DNA from: Bradyrhizobium sp. CSA207
Lineage (GTDB): Bacteria > Pseudomonadota > Alphaproteobacteria > Rhizobiales > Xanthobacteraceae
Reading direction: 5' to 3'
DNA: 47,897 bases
Assembly (NCBI RefSeq): GCF_029051685.1
Contig: NZ_JAACFT010000050.1
Coordinates: forward strand, 1-47,897
Below, piece by piece: positions 1 through 8,959 of the stretch. The position numbers and the translations under genes were made by a program. The notes below the pieces were generated by a model that searched no databases, was not told the origin of the DNA, and saw only the letters and a list, made by a program, of their open reading frames with translations. How positions within the stretch are numbered: position 1 is the stretch's first letter; the number at the start of each line of letters is the position of its first letter.

Positions 1-92
1 GCCAGCTCCGGCACCGTCGCTACCTCGCGCAGGGCCTCCAGGGCAATCTTGGCTTTGAACGCGGCATCGAACTTCTTGCGTGACTTCGTCAT
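1..92 (-). CDS. IS3-family transposase OrfA, N-terminal part (runs off the window)
   Basis: The reverse strand from 92 opens with ATG and reads MTKSRKKFDAAFKAKIALEA and then continues LREVATVPEL to the window edge. This is the usual beginning of the small OrfA of IS3-family elements, whose helix-turn-helix binds the element ends; OrfA is normally about 90-100 aa and is fused to the DDE catalytic OrfB by programmed frameshifting. Only about 30 residues are present, so integrity of the element cannot be judged. The IS end lies a few tens of bases upstream of the ATG (near 164), which is the normal spacing. The family call rests on the N-terminal motif only; the subgroup is not determined. Confidence 0.8.
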   Translation of the reverse strand, partial: MTKSRKKFDAAFKAKIALEALREVATVPEL

Positions 93-144
93 ATCCGTGC
101 TCCATCGGTTGAGACAGAGCAGGACGCCTCACACCTTAACTTTT

Positions 145-164
145 GGTCCTATTTCCGGGGTCCA
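145..164 (-). repeat. Terminal end of the IS3-family element
   Basis: On the - strand the sequence TGGACCCCGGAAATAGGACC begins at 164. It has the 5'-TG start and position expected for the left terminal repeat of an IS3-type element upstream of orfA. The reading frame of the neighbouring gene changes from gene-like to IS-derived sequence at this point, which supports the boundary. The partner repeat lies outside the window, so the exact base and target duplication are not confirmed. Confidence 0.55.
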
Positions 165-711
165 CTTCACTCACCTCCTTCTCTAGGAGCGGCTCGCAAT
201 CGATGTCCTCGTTCTGAAAACGGCGTAGCGGCAGATACGATGATGCCAACACGTCCTCGAGAATGCGGTCGCCATCGATACTGCCCGCGGAAGATCCGGT
301 TGTTCTTGGCCACTGTGCTGTTCGCTGCTCAGCCAGCCTGATCTCGTTCCTGAGCGCCTCAACGTTCGCTCCGGCCAGTGATGTGGCAAGTTCGGCGCGC
401 CCTCGGATGAACGATGGGGCCGGGCACCGTTCGCTTTCCTGGATAGCACACGCTCCCAGATTGCCTTTCGTCATGATCGAGGGCGATCCAACTTCGGAAT
501 CTGTCAAAGCGGTAGCTGAATCAGACGTTTGGTGGATTGGCCGAAGGTCACTTAGCTGCTGCTCAAAGTTCGCTTGGTCCGCGGACGGGGGTGCTGGTGA
601 CCTGGTTTGTCCGCTCAGGTCGTCCGGCTGTTCCGGCGCCCGTTGATGCTGCCGCAGGAGACCGTAAGCTTGAACGGTGTCTTCTGCAGTGTTCGGTGTA
701 TCGATATTCAT
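165..711 (-). pseudogene. TtsI-regulated (type III secretion-associated) gene truncated by an IS3 insertion
   Basis: An open frame starts at ATG 711 (MNIDTPNTAEDTVQAYGLLR), with GGGGAA just upstream, and runs to the IS end near 165. The last residues (DPGNRTKS, stop at 136) are encoded by IS sequence, so the native 3' end is lost or lies beyond the window. About 180 native residues remain. The protein is hydrophilic, rich in Ser, Ala, Gln and Glu, with no transmembrane segment, as is common for type III secreted proteins. A near-consensus tts box ends about 37 bases upstream of the ATG. I do not recognise the family with certainty. The stretch ADQANFEQQLSDL and the later GDRILEDVL faintly resemble the NolB/NopB (SctI, inner rod) family, but this is weak; an effector is equally possible. 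An alternative ATG at 729 has no ribosome binding site. Confidence 0.6.
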
Positions 712-747
712 TGCGTTCCCCGCGAGCATAGGTGCATCGGCCCTATT

Positions 748-778
748 TTGTAAGGAGGCGGCTTTCGAGAAGCTGACG
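748..778 (-). promoter_or_regulatory. tts box (TtsI-binding site)
   Basis: On the - strand the core GTCAGCTTCTCGAAAGC occupies 777-761 and is followed by a C/T-rich stretch with CTTACAAAATAG. This matches the rhizobial tts-box consensus core (GTCAGNTTNTCGAAAGC), which is bound by the NodD/NodVW-controlled activator TtsI to switch on type III secretion genes in response to flavonoids. The box points toward the truncated gene starting at 711, at a short and plausible distance. Confidence 0.85.
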
Positions 779-1445
779 AGTCAGACAAGGAATGCCACTG
801 ACGCCCAAACTTTTTCGATCGCTTCCCGCTCAGCTGCCATCACTGCGGAGTAGAGCGCCCCACGAACCTTGCATCGGCGGCGCGGATCCACCCTCCGCCA
901 CGAAGCGGACGACTCGTAGCCTGCAATAGCACCACTACAGGCTGTCAGAGCCGTGGGGCTATAGGGCTCTCTCCTTTCCAGTCGCGCTCGCCGTCGTGGC
1001 TCGCTGCGGCGGCTGCGGCCCAGGCACCCTCAAGATCTATCGAGTTCAGCCGCAGGACACCAACAGCGACTTCGCCGTTCTAGACAACTTTGAACTATCG
1101 ACCTCTAAAGTCGCCGTCAGGTGCCACGTCAGGTCAACGATCATTGCGGATTCGATAGTTGTGGGAAGATCTGCCTGGCTGTCACACGTTGGAAAGGCCG
1201 CGCCCAAGCGGTGCTCGGCCCTGGTCCCGTTGAGTATCGTGGCTTGGATCCAGATTGGCGTGGTTGCTACAATCGTGGCTGGTATCAAAGAGTTGCTATG
1301 GGAGCGTGCAACTCCAGATGGGCCGCGAGAAAGACGGCGGTTTTGAAGGCAACCAGACGGCTGTTGGAACGAGCGGCGCAGTTAGCCATGCTCTCTGATG
1401 GGAGGGCAGGGTCTCGTAGCGATGCCGATCGGCGGTTCCTCCCAT
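779..1445. other. Stretch without a convincing gene
   Basis: Overlapping frames of 80-150 codons exist on both strands between 996 and 1561, but none has a ribosome binding site, a recognisable motif or consistent composition. The stretch lies upstream of the tts box and downstream of the zinc-ribbon gene. I see nothing I can name here. Confidence 0.5.
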
Positions 1446-1712
1446 TCATTTTGAGGCGCGAGCGATTGTTAGGCCCGCATTCTCCAGCGCATCCAAAACC
1501 CTATCAGCAATCGCCCGCGGATCGCGCTGGTCCTCTATTCTTACGTTACAGGCTAACGTAGCAGCGATAATCGCGCGCGCCGTTTTGCGCTGGAGGCAAT
1601 CGTACTCGGCATACTCACCGCAAGTATTGCAGGTAATCACTGGTCGGCCAGTCCAGGGATCGTGCATTGCGATCTCACACCAGTTTTCTGTGTAACATTT
1701 CGGACACAGCAT
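1446..1712 (-). CDS. Small zinc-ribbon protein of unknown function
   Basis: An 88-aa protein begins at ATG 1712, with AAGGAAA about ten bases upstream. Residues 3-6 (CPKC) and 28-31 (CNTC) form two CxxC knuckles spaced about 25 residues apart, the typical layout of a zinc ribbon, with a further Cys at 39. The C-terminal half (ARAIIAATLACNVRIEDQ onward) looks helical. Short proteins of this kind are common in rhizobial islands and may bind DNA or RNA, but I cannot assign a role. The same frame stays open for some distance upstream of the ATG with further Cys pairs (CGNWS, CLDC), so the gene may once have been longer. Confidence 0.5.
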   Translation of the reverse strand: MLCPKCYTENWCEIAMHDPWTGRPVITCNTCGEYAEYDCLQRKTARAIIAATLACNVRIEDQRDPRAIADRVLDALENAGLTIARASK

Positions 1713-3605
1713 AGATCGAGATTTCCTTGTGGTCTCAGCTCGCGCGCTACATGGTCGCCAATTGAACGACTGCTTGATACCAAAGCCGCAGAAGCCATCG
1801 ATACTCCGGAGGTCGTGTTGCGCGTCCCGAAAAACGCGATCGAGGCGGGCACGGAAGCAATCCAGGCACTCGAAGGGGCGCTCCGGCGTGAGCGACCAGT
1901 TGCCGCATCTGTGCCGACAATGCCTTCGATGGCGCCGCCTCGGTGCCCTTCTGGAACCGGCGCTGAACGGAGCACGGCGAGCATCTGCACCTCGATATCC
2001 CGCGGCGGTTCAATGTCCGTTCGACATAGAGCCGGCCGTCCCACGGACCGCGCTCTCACTACGCGTCCCGACAATGACGTCCTCCAGAGTATCGAGATCG
2101 CACACAATCCATGGCCTTCCTCTGCCGCCGTCCCGCCGAAGATCTCGCGAGCACGGGCGCTCCGATAGCCCGCCCGCTGTACGAAAAGCGTTTCCGGATC
2201 AGTCGCCTTAATGGCTGAAAGTACCATCGAAAATCCGTTCCGCTGAACGAAGTTGCGAGCCGATCTCTCCGCCTATCACGACCGCCTCGCTCATAAAGTG
2301 TGCTGCCGTTGGTTGCTGCACTTGCTCACGTGATCCCGCATCGAGTTGTCGTCCTTTGGAGCAGACGCGATCTTGGCAACAAGAGCGGTGCCGTGTTCTT
2401 TTTGCAAGACGACGGATGACATCATGTTCGTCATCCGTCACGCAGCGCACTCCAATTGCCGATAGCCGCAGCGGCTCGACGACAGATCGCCACTTCGGGC
2501 CACTCTGGTCAACGCATTTCCCATATGCGAACTCCTGCTCGGTGAAACGAGCAGTCTCGGTAAAGCGGCAGGCGTCGCAGCAGCATGAACAACAGCTATC
2601 GCGTAGCGCTGATTGTTGAGCGTCGGGGACGCATACATATTCTTCTTTCGGCTCACGAGGCTATTTTTTCAGTTCGTACATCCGCGATCTGTCATTCCTT
2701 CCTGTCAACCGGTTCCAGGCCGGAATTGTTAAATCGTCAAAAGCTTCCAAGACCACCTTGCGTGCAATCGAAATGATGCCCTGCTCGCTCAGGGTCGCCA
2801 AGACGGCCATAGGATGACCGCCTTGGACATGCGACCTGCTCGATGGGCCGATCATTGGGCCGCGAATGAAGCGGGCATGGATAGGAGGATGGGTATCGAA
2901 CACTATGCCAACGTGCATGCCTACAGCTGCCCCGTTTCGGCGGGAGCAACCCATTTGCAGGTTCGTGGTAGGTGGATCACGACCACCTAAGTTGGGGTAT
3001 GGCCTCCCACTTCCTTTCCACTCTGAGGAGCAACGCGCTGATCTCCGGACGGCGACCTCCGCCGCGAGCAATATCTCAAATCGGGCAATCGCCACGCGGC
3101 GATGCTGTTCCGATCTTAGCATCCGGTACTCCTGCACTCCCGGTTTCATCGCGAGATCTTGCAATGATTCGCCGAGGCTGCCTCACTGAGGCGTTTGGGG
3201 GCACCGCGGGCGTTCTGCAATCTGAGCTCGAAAGCTGTTGTACGGCCAGGCACGGTCGCCAGCTGCACGGAGACCTTACAATCTGACGCTACGTCCGATT
3301 CAAGCCCTTATGTCGAGAGTCGCGCATTTGGCGCGGGATCTGACGAGATCCACCAGTGAACCCAACCTCCACTATCATTTTGCGTTGGCGTGGTGTTTCC
3401 AAGCGGGCGTTCTCAACCGAGAAGACGGCAGTGAAGCTTACTCGACGCGCTTGGGCTTATTGCGAGTGGCTTGTCGCATCTCAGACATTGACAGAGCGGG
3501 CGGCAGATGACGGCAAATGAGGTGCTTTTGCGAAGGCCAGCCTACGGGATCTTACGTAGGTCATGTGTCGCATTTTCTTGATCTAAAAATTGCATCGTCT
3601 TTTGC
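1713..3605. other. Long stretch of decayed or non-coding sequence
   Basis: No frame here carries a recognisable domain. Pieces look like former coding sequence on the - strand. One begins at 2227 (MVLSAIKATDPETLFVQRAG) and reads protein-like for about 45 residues, after which a different frame (GRPWIVCDLDTLEDVIVG) becomes the more protein-like one, as expected after a frameshift. Another, 2661-3164, ends with a plausible tail (LEAFDDLTIPAWNRLTG). These fragments suggest decayed genes, but none can be named. Confidence 0.35.
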
Positions 3606-3794
3606 ATGAAGCAGAAGAAGCCATTCTCCGACGCCAAACATTGGCGAGGCCGTGCGGAAGCGACGCGAGTAACAGCGGAGTCGCTCGAGGACGACACATC
3701 CAGATGCAGGCTCCTCAAGGTCGCTGAGGAGTATGATAAGCTGGCTCGCCTCGCGGAGGAGCGGCAAAGAAATGAGGTTGACGGGCAGTTCTGA
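3606..3794 (+). CDS. 62-aa hydrophilic helical protein, unknown function
   Basis: The predicted protein is short, charged and almost entirely helical (residues 10-60: KHWRGRAEATRVTAESLEDD, then KVAEEYDKLARLAEER). Short rhizobial proteins with the pattern hW-R-A-E-x-R, a central LL-hA-x-x-Y-D-x-LA and a terminal EER are common in Bradyrhizobium and lack a known role. No strong Shine-Dalgarno precedes the ATG. It stands alone, with long gene-poor stretches on both sides. Confidence comes from sequence style rather than from a named domain. Confidence 0.5.
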   Translation: MKQKKPFSDAKHWRGRAEATRVTAESLEDDTSRCRLLKVAEEYDKLARLAEERQRNEVDGQF

Positions 3795-4653
3795 TCGCCG
3801 CCGGAGCGAACGGTTGCATCGAAGGTCAAGGCGTTGTGATCGCAGCGCGGAAGCCTCTCCGTTGGACGGCTCTAGGGCTGAACTGCGAAACGCCCTCATA
3901 CGGTAACGCCAATGAGCGAGGCTGCTGAATGAGTGCGGTCCGCGCGTCCGAGCCTCTGGCCGTGAATCAATTGTGAGTCAGGGGGGTCGGCCACATAGAT
4001 GACGCATTGACGGGGTCTCAGGCGGCAAGCCGGCTAACCGCTGGACATGAGAAAGAATGAGATGAAAGCCCACCGTCAGATGGTCGCAAGAGCGAAATTA
4101 CAAGCCTCTCGCTCGACGAACTGGCGAAGCATTGGCGTCGCTTTGCATCATCAGCCGAAGCCGGGGACGTATCTTGCGGTGACAAAGTAGCCGGTTCGCC
4201 GGATCATGCCACGCGAATTGGCTTCCGCCGCCATTTTGGCTGCGAGGCGTTTCAGTCGAATTCTGGCATCTTGCACCAAACACGGGTTAGCTCAACGCCA
4301 TAACGTTGCGGACTTGTTAAGGCCGAGGCGAGCAGAAGCTCCTGCCGGCATGGGTTGCGTAGCCAAACCATCGTAGATGTCTGCGCGGATCGTCTGCATC
4401 AGGCAAGTTCGCAACGAAGTCACTCATGACGAGAAAATCCAACTGAAAAGCATAGTCGAAAGACCAACCACAACAGAACTCTTCGGCGGGCGATTCCGGA
4501 CTGAACCGATGGTTATTCATCGAGATAGGTTCCGTGCAGATGATCAGGAGTATTTGGGACTGCCTATGCCGGGGTCGCAGCCGCTCGATGTATGAGTCGG
4601 ACGACACGAGTGGTGCGGGAGTCAACTCTATCGGTCGAAACAAGGAGAACCGC
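3795..4653. other. Stretch with at most fragments of genes
   Basis: A + strand frame around 4095-4300 without an ATG reads EITSLSLDELAKHWRRFA, which resembles a short helical protein, but an in-frame TGA precedes it and no start is evident. Other frames on both strands look like chance openings. Nothing here can be named. Confidence 0.35.
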
Positions 4654-5069
4654 GTGAGGAAGCAAATTGTAGAAAGACTCGAGGCGGGGCGCGTACGCGA
4701 TGGCCGATTCGCCACCGCACCGGGATCTGGTCCGGTCTCTTCTACGTGCAGGGGCCTTGTGGCTGTCAGCTCAAGATCATCGGCTTCGTCCGTCCGGGAT
4801 GGGAGCATGTCTCTGTGTCGACGCCACGGCGTTCTCCAAACTGGGACGAAATGTGCCTCGTCAAAGATCTGTTTTGGGATCAGGAGGAATGCGTGATGCA
4901 GCTGCATCCTCCTCGTTCGCAGTATGTGAACAATAGTCGCTATTGCCTGCATCTCTGGAGGCCGACACGTCAGGTCATTCCGTTGCCTCCGGCAGCCTTC
5001 GTGGGCATCCTCGGGCTCGGGCCGTCTGAAGCGGCAATTCTGTTTGCGCAGATGAGTGCGGTGTCATAA
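4654..5069 (+). pseudogene. Phage-type conserved protein (DUF7694-like), frameshifted
   Basis: A GTG at 4654 preceded by AAGGAG (4641-4646) starts VRKQIVERLEAGRVRDGRFA. After about 22-28 codons the protein-like frame changes: the other frame supplies GIWSGLFYVQGPCGCQLKII and then GWEHVSVSTPRRSPNWDEMC, VKDLFWDQEECVMQLHPPRS and VNNSRYCLHLWRP up to the TAA at 5069. The second part matches, from memory, a conserved family seen in prophages and islands (DUF7694-like) with the WEHVSVS...CP.W.EM..VKDLFW pattern. Joining the two parts needs a single-base change between about 4715 and 4740, so the gene appears broken by one missing base unless there is a sequencing error. The function of the family is unknown. 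Confidence 0.6.
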
Positions 5070-5703
5070 CTGATCTCGCCGCGTCGGTGTTAAGTCGAGC
5101 GGCGGCAAAGTACTCTGCTGTTCCCGCAGATCATCTTCGAGAGTCCAGACGGATTTCCGCACCACAGCCATGGGCGATGAGCACACCGTCGATGGAGCTT
5201 AGGTGACCTAATGATGCACAGGCCCGCCAAGAGCGTGCGGGCCACCACTCTGCGCCCCAGAGCCCAACCGGCTGCGCTTTTGAAGGCGACGGGAGGCAAC
5301 GCTCGCAGAGGCGGCTCGTCCGGACCACCAGTGATTGTGCGGAATGTGAGGCGCATAACCACACCAGCGCGGAATCGGCCGGGTGACGAATTAGAGCAGA
5401 TTCGTCGGTCCGTTATACGTGTGGCGCGGCCAAACCACATCGGTATCAGGAAAGGATCCTGTGGGGCGCAACCACCGTACGCATTGGGTAGTTGCCTGAG
5501 TGAGGCGCGTCGAGGAATGTTGTTACCTGTGCCGCGATGCTGCGAGGAAATCCTGCATGAGAGGCGGTTAACTAGCCTGATATGAGCGCCATCCCGGCGC
5601 AACTCGGCGATAATTCTCGTTTGATACCAGGCAAGAGTGTTGCTTTGCGGAGCTACGCACGACGGTATCGTCTGTATGATCGAGCGAAAGCCTTGGGGGT
5701 ACT
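5070..5703. other. Non-coding stretch upstream of bioB, with one hairpin
   Basis: No gene is supported. A perfect 7-bp inverted repeat (GGCCCGC 5221-5227 / GCGGGCC 5237-5243, 9-base loop) could form a hairpin, but no T-run follows. I searched for the alphaproteobacterial BioR operator (TTATCTATAA type) and saw none. The promoter of the bio cluster should lie here but I cannot point to it. Confidence 0.45.
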
Positions 5704-6687
5704 GTGGAAGGCGAAGGCAATAGCGGCCACAACGGCGCGCCGGTCCGCCGCGACTGGGAACGTGCCGAGGCGGAAGGGGTTTACGCGCTGCCATTTGCTG
5801 ACCTCCTATTTCAGGCCCACACCGTTCATCGCGGCAATTTCGACCCAAATCACGTCGAAACCGCAAGCCTGCTCAGCATCAAGACCGGCGGTTGTCCTGA
5901 AGATTGCGCCTACTGTGCACAGAGCGTGCATTACGACACTGGCCTGAAGGCAACTCGCTTGATGGATCGCGCTGATGTGGTCGCCGCCGCGCAGCGCGCC
6001 AAGGCCGCCGGGGCGACTCGCTTCTGCATGGCCGCGGCCTGGCGCAGTCCAAAGGACCGCGACCTCGATCAGGTCTGCGACATGATTGCCGCCATTAAAC
6101 GTGTTGGCATGGAGACGTGCGTAACGCTCGGCATGCTCACGCCAAAGCAAGCCGCACGGCTCGCCGACGCCGGCCTCGACTTCTACAATCACAACGTGGA
6201 CACTTCGCCGGAGTTCTACCGCAGCATCATCACTACCCGGACCTTGCAGGATCGCATCGAAACTCTTACACGCGTGCGCGAGGTGGGCATCAAAGTCTGC
6301 TGCGGCGGCATTATTGGTATGGGTGAGCACGTCGAGGACCGTCTCGGCATGCTGGTACTGCTCGCCAATCTTCCCAACCATCCGGAAAGCATACCGATCA
6401 ACCTCTGGAACGAGGTGAATGGCGTGCCGGTGAAGGTCACGGCGGACCGTCCCGATCCGATTGCCCTGGTGCGCCTGGTGGCGACCGCGCGGATCATGAT
6501 GCCCAAGAGCGTCGTACGGTTGGCCGCAGGGCGCCAGTACATGACTGATGAACTCCAAGCGCTATGCTTCTTTGCGGGTGCGAATTCCATCTTTGTCGGC
6601 GATGTGTTGCTGACTACCAAAAACCCACAACTTGACCGTGACGCAAGTTTGCTCGCCCGGCTCGGCATTACGTTTGGACTCGCTTAG
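5704..6687 (+). CDS. bioB: Biotin synthase BioB
   Basis: This radical SAM enzyme inserts sulfur into dethiobiotin, the last step of biotin synthesis. The 327-aa protein has the radical SAM CxxxCxxC motif (C64, C68, C71 in GGCPEDCAYCAQ), the [2Fe-2S] ligands expected at C108 (RFCMAAAW), C139 (ETCVTLGML) and C199 (VCCGGIIGMGE), and the Arg of VRLAAGR. Length matches the family. The start is GTG 5704 with a G-rich stretch just upstream; no better ATG lies nearby. It is the first gene of a + strand vitamin locus and is followed 51 bases later by panD, so co-transcription is likely. In E. coli the corresponding residue after C199 is Ser; here it is a second Cys. Confidence 0.97.
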   Translation: MEGEGNSGHNGAPVRRDWERAEAEGVYALPFADLLFQAHTVHRGNFDPNHVETASLLSIKTGGCPEDCAYCAQSVHYDTGLKATRLMDRADVVAAAQRAKAAGATRFCMAAAWRSPKDRDLDQVCDMIAAIKRVGMETCVTLGMLTPKQAARLADAGLDFYNHNVDTSPEFYRSIITTRTLQDRIETLTRVREVGIKVCCGGIIGMGEHVEDRLGMLVLLANLPNHPESIPINLWNEVNGVPVKVTADRPDPIALVRLVATARIMMPKSVVRLAAGRQYMTDELQALCFFAGANSIFVGDVLLTTKNPQLDRDASLLARLGITFGLA

Positions 6688-6738
6688 GTTATCAGAACAA
6701 TAGAGGTGCTGCGCGCAAGCGATCAGCGTAGGTGAGAA

Positions 6739-7092
6739 ATGCAGATTGTCTTGATGAGGGGAACGATTCATTGCGCCTCGGTAACTGAATCCGACCTGCA
6801 CTATGAAGGCTCGATCTCGATTGATCGCGCGCTCCTGGACGCGGCCGGTATCCTGATCAACGAACGCGTCGAACTCTACAATCTCGAGACGGGGGCACGC
6901 TTTGCAACGTTTGTGACAGAAGCGCCACAGGGATCCGGCACCGTAGACGTGAACGGTGCGGCGGCGCGATTGGCGATGCCCGGAGATAAGATAAGTATCG
7001 TCGCATACGCGTCATTTGACGAGGAGGATGCAAGAATCTTCAGGCCGCACATTGTGCTGGTTGATCGAGAAAATCGCATCCTGCCGGTTTGA
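6739..7092 (+). CDS. panD: Aspartate 1-decarboxylase PanD (proenzyme)
   Basis: PanD makes beta-alanine from aspartate for pantothenate and coenzyme A. The 117-aa proenzyme has the self-cleavage site Gly24-Ser25 (YEGSISID), where Ser25 becomes the pyruvoyl cofactor, and the C-terminal IVLVDRENRI typical of bacterial PanD. AGGTGAG precedes the ATG by a few bases. The gene sits between bioB and bioF, which mixes the biotin and pantothenate pathways in one locus; panB follows further downstream while panC is not in the window. It is intact and the usual length. Together with bioB it may be co-transcribed, with a hairpin after its stop codon that could limit read-through into bioF. Confidence 0.96.
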   Translation: MQIVLMRGTIHCASVTESDLHYEGSISIDRALLDAAGILINERVELYNLETGARFATFVTEAPQGSGTVDVNGAAARLAMPGDKISIVAYASFDEEDARIFRPHIVLVDRENRILPV

Positions 7093-7101
7093 ATCCAAGC
7101 A

Positions 7102-7145
7102 GCCAACGCGGGAAGACCCCGCTCTTCACCGCCCGTTGGCGTTTT
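7102..7145 (+). terminator. Hairpin with short T-run between panD and bioF
   Basis: GCCAACG (7102-7108) pairs with CGTTGGC (7134-7140) and is followed by GTTTT. A nested 5-bp stem GCGGG/CCCGC (7107-7111 and 7117-7121) overlaps the outer one by two bases, so the two stems partly compete. The layout suits a weak terminator or attenuator between panD and bioF, but the T-run is short and function is unproven. Confidence 0.4.
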
Positions 7146-7175
7146 GCGCATCCACCGTTGCTCAGCGAGTGAAGA

Positions 7176-8330
7176 ATGAGTTCCATCGTTGCCGCTAAAT
7201 TCGCCAGCTATATGGCAGGCTTGGCTGCGCTTAAAGAAGACGACCGCCTGCGCAGTCTCAGGCCGCGCACCGGGGCCGACTTTTCATCAAACGATTATCT
7301 GGCCCTGGCGAGCGCGCCGCGCATGAAAAAGGCCATCGTGACAGCGCTCGAAGCCGGTACTCCGATCGGAGCCGGCGGATCACGGCTTCTGCGCGGCAAC
7401 TGCGAGGAGCACGAATGCCTCGAAGCAGAGGCGGCGCGGTTCTTCGGGGCGCAGACCGCGCTTTTCTTCGGCGGTGGTTATGTCGCAAATTTTGCGGTGC
7501 TGACAACGTTGCCGCAACGGCACGACCTGGTCGTCCTTGATTCCCTGGTTCACGCCAGTATTCACGAAGGCGCGCGAGCTGGCCGAGCCGCGTTTCGAAT
7601 TAGCGCCCATAACGACCCCCAGGCTATCGAAGGCGCAATTCGCGACTGGCGGACCGCGGGCGGAGCGGGGCAGGTCTGGATCGTAGTCGAGAGCCTCTAC
7701 AGCATGGATGGCGATTTCGCGCCGCTTGAAGATTTGCTCGCGATCGCGGACCGGCACGATGCGTTCTTGGTTGTGGACGAGGCTCATGCCACCGGCGTTT
7801 ACGGCGAGCAGGGACGAGGGCTCACTGCGCCCTATGAAGGACGCGAAAATCTCCTCGTTGTTCATACCTGCGGCAAGGCGCTGGGAGCTGCCGGCGCGCT
7901 TGTCACCGCCTCTGGCGTGCTGCGCGACTTCATAGTCAATCGCTGTCGCCCGTTTATTTTCGCGACTGCCCCTTCGCCGTTAATGGCGGTGGCCGTACGG
8001 GAGGCTCTGTTGATCCTGCAGGAGGAGCCGGAGCGCCAACAGCGGCTGGCGAAGCTTGTCGCGTTCACGCTTCGGGAGATGGTTGCGCGAGGCGAGAGAA
8101 GTCCTTCGAACTCGCAGATCCTGCCCTATATCGTTGGCGAGAATGCCCGCGCCATGAGCCTAGCCTCGGCGCTACAGGCTCGCGGATTTGACATCCGAGG
8201 AATCAGACCGCCAACGGTGCCGGCCGGCACGGCCCGTTTACGAATTTCACTGACGCTCAATGTCGGAGAGGATGAGGTGCGTGCGATGCTCGATGCGCTC
8301 GCTGAGGAGACGAGGGGCGGGTTTCGATGA
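7176..8330 (+). CDS. bioF: 8-amino-7-oxononanoate synthase BioF
   Basis: BioF is a PLP enzyme that condenses pimeloyl thioester with L-alanine to give 8-amino-7-oxononanoate (KAPA), the first step of ring assembly. The 384-aa protein shows the alpha-oxoamine synthase fold: Asn/Asp near the N-terminus (SSNDYLAL), GGSRLLRGN substrate loop, DSLVHASIHEG, DEAHATG with D201 and H204, and the PLP lysine K234 in HTCGKALG. Length is normal. Its stop overlaps the bioD start (ATGA at 8327-8330), so translation of the two is coupled. It lies 83 bases after panD, with a possible attenuator hairpin in between. The source of pimeloyl thioester (bioZ, bioC/H or similar) is not encoded nearby. Confidence 0.97.
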   Translation: MSSIVAAKFASYMAGLAALKEDDRLRSLRPRTGADFSSNDYLALASAPRMKKAIVTALEAGTPIGAGGSRLLRGNCEEHECLEAEAARFFGAQTALFFGGGYVANFAVLTTLPQRHDLVVLDSLVHASIHEGARAGRAAFRISAHNDPQAIEGAIRDWRTAGGAGQVWIVVESLYSMDGDFAPLEDLLAIADRHDAFLVVDEAHATGVYGEQGRGLTAPYEGRENLLVVHTCGKALGAAGALVTASGVLRDFIVNRCRPFIFATAPSPLMAVAVREALLILQEEPERQQRLAKLVAFTLREMVARGERSPSNSQILPYIVGENARAMSLASALQARGFDIRGIRPPTVPAGTARLRISLTLNVGEDEVRAMLDALAEETRGGFR

Positions 8331-8959
8331 GTCAGCGGATCGTGGTGACCGGCACAGATACAGGGATCGGCAAAACTGTCTTTTCGGCAGGCCTTGCTCA
8401 GCTTCTCGGCGCGAATTATTGGAAACCAATTCAGGCCGGTCTTGAAGATGAGACCGATAGCCAGCTGGTCGCTCGACTGGGCGGTCTCTCGGCCGATCGG
8501 ATCGTTCCGGAGCGTTACCGCCTTAGAACGCCCGCTTCCCCGCATCATTCCGCCGAAATAGACGCAATTCGCATCGATCCCGATTCGCTGGTTGTGCCGG
8601 ATACCGGGGAACGACCGCTCGTCATCGAAGGCGCCGGCGGACTGATGGTGCCACTGAGTTCTAGCGCACTCTACATCGACGTCTTCGAGCGGTGGCGGTT
8701 TCCCGTCGTGCTTTGCGCACGCACGCTACTCGGGACCATCAATCACTCCCTGCTATCGATAGAGGCCTTGCGAAAGCGCCAGATCGACATTCTTGGGATC
8801 GCATTCATCGGGGAAAGAAATTCTGAAACTGAGAGCGCAATTTGTGACATCACGCGGGTACGTTGGTTAGGACGGCTGCCCTGGATTTCTCCGCTGACGC
8901 CAGACAGCCTACAGGCTGTCTTCAAAGGCTCGTTTATCCCCGGCGATTTCGAGCCATGA
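8327..8959 (+). CDS. bioD: Dethiobiotin synthetase BioD
   Basis: BioD closes the ureido ring of dethiobiotin from 7,8-diaminopelargonate, CO2 and ATP. The 210-aa protein carries the ATP-binding P-loop GTDTGIGKT at residues 9-17, the KPIQAG substrate segment and EGAGGLMVP, all diagnostic of BioD. Start and stop overlap neighbours by ATGA on both sides (bioF stop at 8330; bioA start at 8956), a compact arrangement that implies one transcript and coupled translation. Length is normal for the family and no oddity is visible. Confidence 0.97.
   Translation: MSQRIVVTGTDTGIGKTVFSAGLAQLLGANYWKPIQAGLEDETDSQLVARLGGLSADRIVPERYRLRTPASPHHSAEIDAIRIDPDSLVVPDTGERPLVIEGAGGLMVPLSSSALYIDVFERWRFPVVLCARTLLGTINHSLLSIEALRKRQIDILGIAFIGERNSETESAICDITRVRWLGRLPWISPLTPDSLQAVFKGSFIPGDFEP

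Noticed and set aside
996..1561. Overlapping + frames of 116 and 146 codons
   Set aside because: No ribosome site, no motif and composition unlike the clear genes; treated as chance frames.
5090..5866. A 258-codon - frame overlapping the start of bioB
   Set aside because: It is antisense to bioB at one end and has no recognisable sequence.
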